DNA of 38,444 bases, taken from the NCBI RefSeq assembly GCF_000482485.1, contig NZ_KI519436.1, forward strand, positions 68,392-106,835, read 5' to 3'. Below are positions 35,298 to 38,444 of this stretch, in pieces. The stretch comes from Paucisalibacillus globulus DSM 18846. Lineage in GTDB: Bacteria; Bacillota; Bacilli; Bacillales; Amphibacillaceae. Numbering within the stretch: position 1 is the first letter of the stretch; the number at the start of each line of letters is the position of its first letter. The position numbers and the translations under genes were made by a program. Under the pieces are notes generated by a model, which was not told the origin of the DNA, searched no databases, and saw nothing but the letters and a program-made list of their open reading frames with translations.

Positions 35298-35406
35298 AGA
35301 AGTAAAGGAAGGATAAGGATTTTCCTGCTGACATAAGAATCTTCGCATTTACTAAAGGATGAGCGAATGCGGGTTTTTCTAATAGTTGGTTTGTAAACTA
35401 AATTTG

Positions 35407-35970
35407 TCACTGAGAGGATACTCTGAGATTTTTAATAAATTTTGTTAACCAAAATGATAAAAATACTACTACAAGATCGATCAGAAAAACATAAAATAAA
35501 TTCATTCCACCATTAAAATCAATTAGTCCTAATAACAGTTCAATTGATGCAAATCCGAATGAAAATATAGCACTAACGATAATGGTGTAAAGATAAAAAT
35601 TCTTATTATGATTTAGGCAGTACTGATATACAAGTATAAATCCTACTGGGAGCACAGATGAATTTAAACTTAAGGCAAAAGGTAACAATGGTATTATAAA
35701 ATATTGATGTACAAATAAAGATGTAGATCCCAATATAGTTTCTATATAAGTCCACAACATATGTACAGAAAAACCAAAAAATAGTATTTCAAATAACCTA
35801 CTTCGATCGACAACAAAAAATAATATAATTAATGGAATAATTAGTAATCCAAGTGCAAACCAAAATTGCCAAGAATCGATGAATGAGAATTCTTTCCAAT
35901 AGGAAATTAGTGACGAATTTAATTTCTCGCGATTTTTATAGAATTCTTCCCAAAAAAGTTTTTTATCCAT
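35407..35970 (-). CDS. Multi-spanning membrane protein, CBO0543-like
   Basis: This 187-residue protein has five or so hydrophobic helices and a basic C-terminus. The pattern, an N-terminal soluble stretch, LLIIPLIILFFVVDRSR, VHMLWTYIETILG and a conserved LxPVxFxLxYQYCLNHxKN-type segment, resembles the CBO0543 family of membrane proteins found in spore-forming Firmicutes. Function unknown. It lies on the minus strand between the importer operon and the aldehyde dehydrogenase gene. AGGAGG at suitable spacing precedes the ATG. Confidence 0.72.
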   Translation of the reverse strand: MDKKLFWEEFYKNREKLNSSLISYWKEFSFIDSWQFWFALGLLIIPLIILFFVVDRSRLFEILFFGFSVHMLWTYIETILGSTSLFVHQYFIIPLLPFALSLNSSVLPVGFILVYQYCLNHNKNFYLYTIIVSAIFSFGFASIELLLGLIDFNGGMNLFYVFLIDLVVVFLSFWLTKFIKNLRVSSQ

Positions 35971-36120
35971 CCTACCATTACCTCCTTATATAACCTAGGT
36001 ATTCGTTTTTTATTGTTAAACAAACTAATTATTCTATACGGTTATTCTGAGGATTTATATAATAATAATTCCGTATTTACTACCCTTTATTGTTTCTGAT
36101 GGAATATTTTGTATGGAGTT

Positions 36121-36149
36121 GGAATAGCCATTTAATAGAGGCTATTTCC
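36121..36149. promoter_or_regulatory. Inverted repeat in the aldehyde dehydrogenase leader
   Basis: GGAATAGCC (36121-36129) and GGCTATTTCC (36140-36149) form an inverted repeat with one bulge and a 10-base centre, ending about 40 bases before the start codon. It could be an operator or an mRNA hairpin. No TGTAACT heptamer is present here. Confidence 0.35.
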
Positions 36150-36191
36150 AGTCTAGTTTCTTGATGAAAAAATATGAGGGGGAATTGGTAT

Positions 36192-37712
36192 ATGAAGTAT
36201 GCAAATCCAAATACAGATGGGGCAAAAGTAAACTTTAAGGAGCGGTATGATAATTTCATAGGAGGTGAATACCGCCCACCTACGAATGGGCAATATTTTA
36301 AAAATGTTAGCCCTGTTACTGGACAAGTTTTCTGTGAAATTGCTCGCTCCACGAAGGCAGATGTAGAAGCAGCAATTGATGCAGCACATGAAGCGAAAGA
36401 AGCTTGGGGAAAAACTTCGGTTACAGAGCGTGCTAATATTTTAAACAAAATAGCTGATCGTATGGAAGAGAATTTAGAAATGCTTGCGGTAGCTGAAACA
36501 TGGGATAACGGAAAAGCTGTGCGGGAAACGCTAGCTGCTGATATTCCACTTGCCATTGATCACTTTCGTTACTTTGCAGGAGCAATCCGTGCACAAGAAG
36601 GTGGTATTAGTCAGATAGATAATGACACCGTTGCCTATCATTTTCATGAGCCGCTAGGTGTGGTTGGACAAATTATTCCTTGGAACTTCCCAATTTTAAT
36701 GGCTACTTGGAAATTAGCACCTGCACTTGCTGCTGGGAACTGTGTCGTGTTAAAACCAGCAGAACAAACACCAGCATCCATTCATGTGCTAATGGAAATA
36801 ATTCATGATTTATTACCACCGGGAGTGGTGAATATTGTTAATGGTTTTGGACTTGAAGCTGGTAAACCACTTGCTTCTAATAGTCGTATTTCGAAAATTG
36901 CTTTCACCGGAGAAACAACAACAGGTCGATTAATTATGCAATATGCATCAGAAAATCTGATTCCTGTTACATTGGAATTAGGTGGAAAATCACCAAATAT
37001 ATTCTTTGAAGATGTAATGGATAAGGATGACGGCTTTTTAGATAAAGCAATTGAAGGACTTGTTATGTTTGCATTGAATCAGGGGGAAGTTTGTACTTGT
37101 CCGTCAAGAGCATTGGTACATGAATCTATTTATGATCGATTTATGGAGCGTGCATTGGAACGGGTCAATCAAATTAAAATTGGTCACCCATTAGACACAG
37201 AAACAATGATGGGTGCACAAGCTTCTACTGAACAAATGGAAAAAATAATTTCTTATCTTGATATTGGAAAACAGGAAGGTGCAGAGGTATTAACTGGTGG
37301 TACAGTTAATAAGCTGGAGGGAGAGCTTTCTGAAGGGTATTATGTGAAGCCGACAATCTTTAAAGGGAATAATAAGATGCGGATTTTCCAAGAGGAAATC
37401 TTTGGACCAGTACTTTCAGTTACAACATTTAAAGATAAGGAAGAGGCAATACAAATTGCCAATGATACATTATATGGTCTAGGTGCGGGAGTATGGAGTC
37501 GTGACATCAATACAGCCTATCGCTTTGGCCGTGATATCGAGGCAGGTAGAGTATGGACCAATTGCTACCACCAGTACCCAGCACATGCTGCCTTCGGTGG
37601 GTATAAGAAATCTGGTATTGGAAGGGAAAATCATCAAATGATGCTTGACCATTACCAGCAAACGAAGAATTTATTGGTGAGTTATAGTGAAGGCCCGGCT
37701 GGATTATTTTAA
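36192..37712 (+). CDS. NAD-dependent aldehyde dehydrogenase (acetaldehyde dehydrogenase, ExaC/AldB type)
   Basis: This 506-residue cytoplasmic enzyme oxidises an aldehyde to the acid with NAD. The catalytic Cys is 301 (NQGEVCTC) with Cys303 close by, the general base is Glu262 (LELGGKSPN), and IIPWNFP and the Rossmann FTGETTTGR are present. The N-terminus, [24 protein letters not shown] (two halves seen), is that of the ExaC/AldB/AcoD group, for acetaldehyde and short aldehydes. I use the ATG at 36192, with GAGGGGG nine bases upstream. A DUF779 gene follows, as is usual for this group. Confidence 0.93.
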   Translation: MKYANPNTDGAKVNFKERYDNFIGGEYRPPTNGQYFKNVSPVTGQVFCEIARSTKADVEAAIDAAHEAKEAWGKTSVTERANILNKIADRMEENLEMLAVAETWDNGKAVRETLAADIPLAIDHFRYFAGAIRAQEGGISQIDNDTVAYHFHEPLGVVGQIIPWNFPILMATWKLAPALAAGNCVVLKPAEQTPASIHVLMEIIHDLLPPGVVNIVNGFGLEAGKPLASNSRISKIAFTGETTTGRLIMQYASENLIPVTLELGGKSPNIFFEDVMDKDDGFLDKAIEGLVMFALNQGEVCTCPSRALVHESIYDRFMERALERVNQIKIGHPLDTETMMGAQASTEQMEKIISYLDIGKQEGAEVLTGGTVNKLEGELSEGYYVKPTIFKGNNKMRIFQEEIFGPVLSVTTFKDKEEAIQIANDTLYGLGAGVWSRDINTAYRFGRDIEAGRVWTNCYHQYPAHAAFGGYKKSGIGRENHQMMLDHYQQTKNLLVSYSEGPAGLF

Positions 37713-37778
37713 TTTTTAAAAAGTCTAGATACTTAAATGCAAATCAGGCATAAGTTAAGAGTAAAAGAGGTGTGGAAA

Positions 37779-38132
37779 ATGGTTAATCGCGTAACCGCAA
37801 CGGAATCAACTCTTCAATTACTAGATAAATTAAAGCTTATCCATGGTGACTTAATGTTTCATCAATCAGGTGGCTGCTGTGATGGTAGCTCACCGATGTG
37901 CTATCCGAGAGGTGAGTTTAGAGTTGGTGATTCAGACATACTTTTAGGAGAAATCGGGGATACACCCTTTTACATTTCCAAGGATCAATATGAATATTGG
38001 AAGCATACGCAACTTATTATCGATGTTGTAAATGGAAGAGGCGGTATGTTTTCAGTGGAAGGGCCAGAAGGGAAAAGGTTTCTGACTAGGTCGAGGATAT
38101 TTACAGAAGAGGAACGTGCAACACTATATTAA
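37779..38132 (+). CDS. DUF779 protein (aldehyde dehydrogenase partner)
   Basis: This 117-residue protein has the DUF779 hallmark HQSGGCCDGSSPMC followed by RGEF, a cluster of three Cys and one His that looks metal-binding or redox-active. DUF779 genes are commonly next to short-chain aldehyde dehydrogenases, and this one lies 66 bp after it; its role is not established. I use the ATG at 37779, with GAGGTG seven bases upstream; the ATG at 37737 lies before that site. Confidence 0.9.
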   Translation: MVNRVTATESTLQLLDKLKLIHGDLMFHQSGGCCDGSSPMCYPRGEFRVGDSDILLGEIGDTPFYISKDQYEYWKHTQLIIDVVNGRGGMFSVEGPEGKRFLTRSRIFTEEERATLY

Positions 38133-38136
38133 TATA

Positions 38137-38170
38137 AAAAACACCCATCAGTTTTTTGATTGGGTGTTTT
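38137..38170 (+). terminator. Rho-independent terminator after the DUF779 gene
   Basis: AAAACACCCA pairs with TGGGTGTTTT around a 12-14 base loop and ends in Ts. Confidence 0.88.
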
Positions 38171-38210
38171 AATTTGGATGGCTTTGCATTAGCTATGGAA
38201 AGGGAAAGGA

Positions 38211-38444
38211 AATATCAGCCAAAACGCGCGGATATCAGCCGAGAAAAAGAAATATCAGCCGTAACGTGCGAATAACAGCCGAAAAAAGGAAATATCAGCC
38301 AAAACGCGCGAACATCAGCCAAGAAAAGGAAATATCAGCCGTAACGCGCGAACATCAGCCAAACCGCGTGGATATCAGCCAAAAAAAGGAAAATATCAGC
38401 CAAAGCGCGCGGATATCGGCCAAGAAAAGGAAATATCAGCCAAA
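38211..38444. repeat. 20/40-bp interspersed repeat array, right copy (family A)
   Basis: Twelve half-units of 20 bp, each with the core ATATCAGCC, start at 38211 and repeat at 20-bp steps (one 1-bp slip at 38391). Spacers alternate between CGCGCG-type (AAAACGCGCG, GTAACGCGCG) and A-rich type (GAGAAAAAGA, AAGAAAAGGA). The alternation breaks once, near 38361, where two GC-type spacers adjoin. The array runs off the right edge. It starts 40 bp after the DUF779 terminator and has the same orientation as the copy at 1-116. Confidence 0.93.

Noticed and set aside
38211-38444. CRISPR array
   Set aside because: The intervals between the 9-bp cores are two alternating repeated sequences, not unique spacers.

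Overview
This is a low-GC stretch of chromosome from a Firmicute of the Bacillaceae. The evidence is strong AGGAGG-type ribosome sites, sigma-A promoters, guanine riboswitches, PurR boxes, and a MoxR / DUF58 / transglutaminase / guaA / pbuG order that resembles Bacillus subtilis yeaC-yeaD-yebA-guaA-pbuG. Acidic extracytoplasmic domains would fit a halotolerant genus near Oceanobacillus or Virgibacillus, but genus cannot be fixed from the sequence alone. No rRNA, tRNA, IS element, prophage or CRISPR array was seen.

Layout. 1-116: end of an interspersed 20/40-bp repeat array. 120-2110 (-): two peptide-type ABC ATPases without permeases beside them. 2334-3863: amidase-signature enzyme. 4161-8578: MoxR ATPase, DUF58 and transglutaminase-like membrane protein operon. 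8575-9358: promoter, guanine riboswitch, terminator, then about nine copies of a 51-bp tandem repeat, all ahead of guaA (9359-10891). 11174-14829: FtsX-like permease, ATPase and a PASTA-repeat membrane protein. 15036-16573: 3-hydroxyacyl-CoA dehydrogenase and a small membrane protein. 16797-18409: PurBox pair, promoter, second guanine riboswitch and the purine permease pbuG. 18541-19159: MntA antitoxin with a HepT toxin gene broken by a stop codon. 19479-22518: undecaprenyl-diphosphatase, MFS carrier, a 42-bp tandem repeat array, msrA.

22714-38132 looks like one metabolic island. It starts with a 1083-residue STAND/BTAD activator. After a VWA lipoprotein on the other strand comes an operon for a branched-chain-amino-acid-type ABC importer (binding lipoprotein, two ATPases, two permeases), a KAS III-like thiolase-fold enzyme, an alpha/beta hydrolase interrupted by an in-frame TAA, and an SDR reductase. 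After an intervening membrane protein gene come an aldehyde dehydrogenase and its usual DUF779 partner. The importer promoter carries two identical 7-bp direct repeats at 11-bp spacing, ending 9 bp before a -10 box, which is the arrangement known for SARP/BTAD activators. I infer that the regulator senses an imported compound and switches on its uptake and conversion; the substrate is unknown. The window closes with another array of the same 20/40-bp repeat that opens it.
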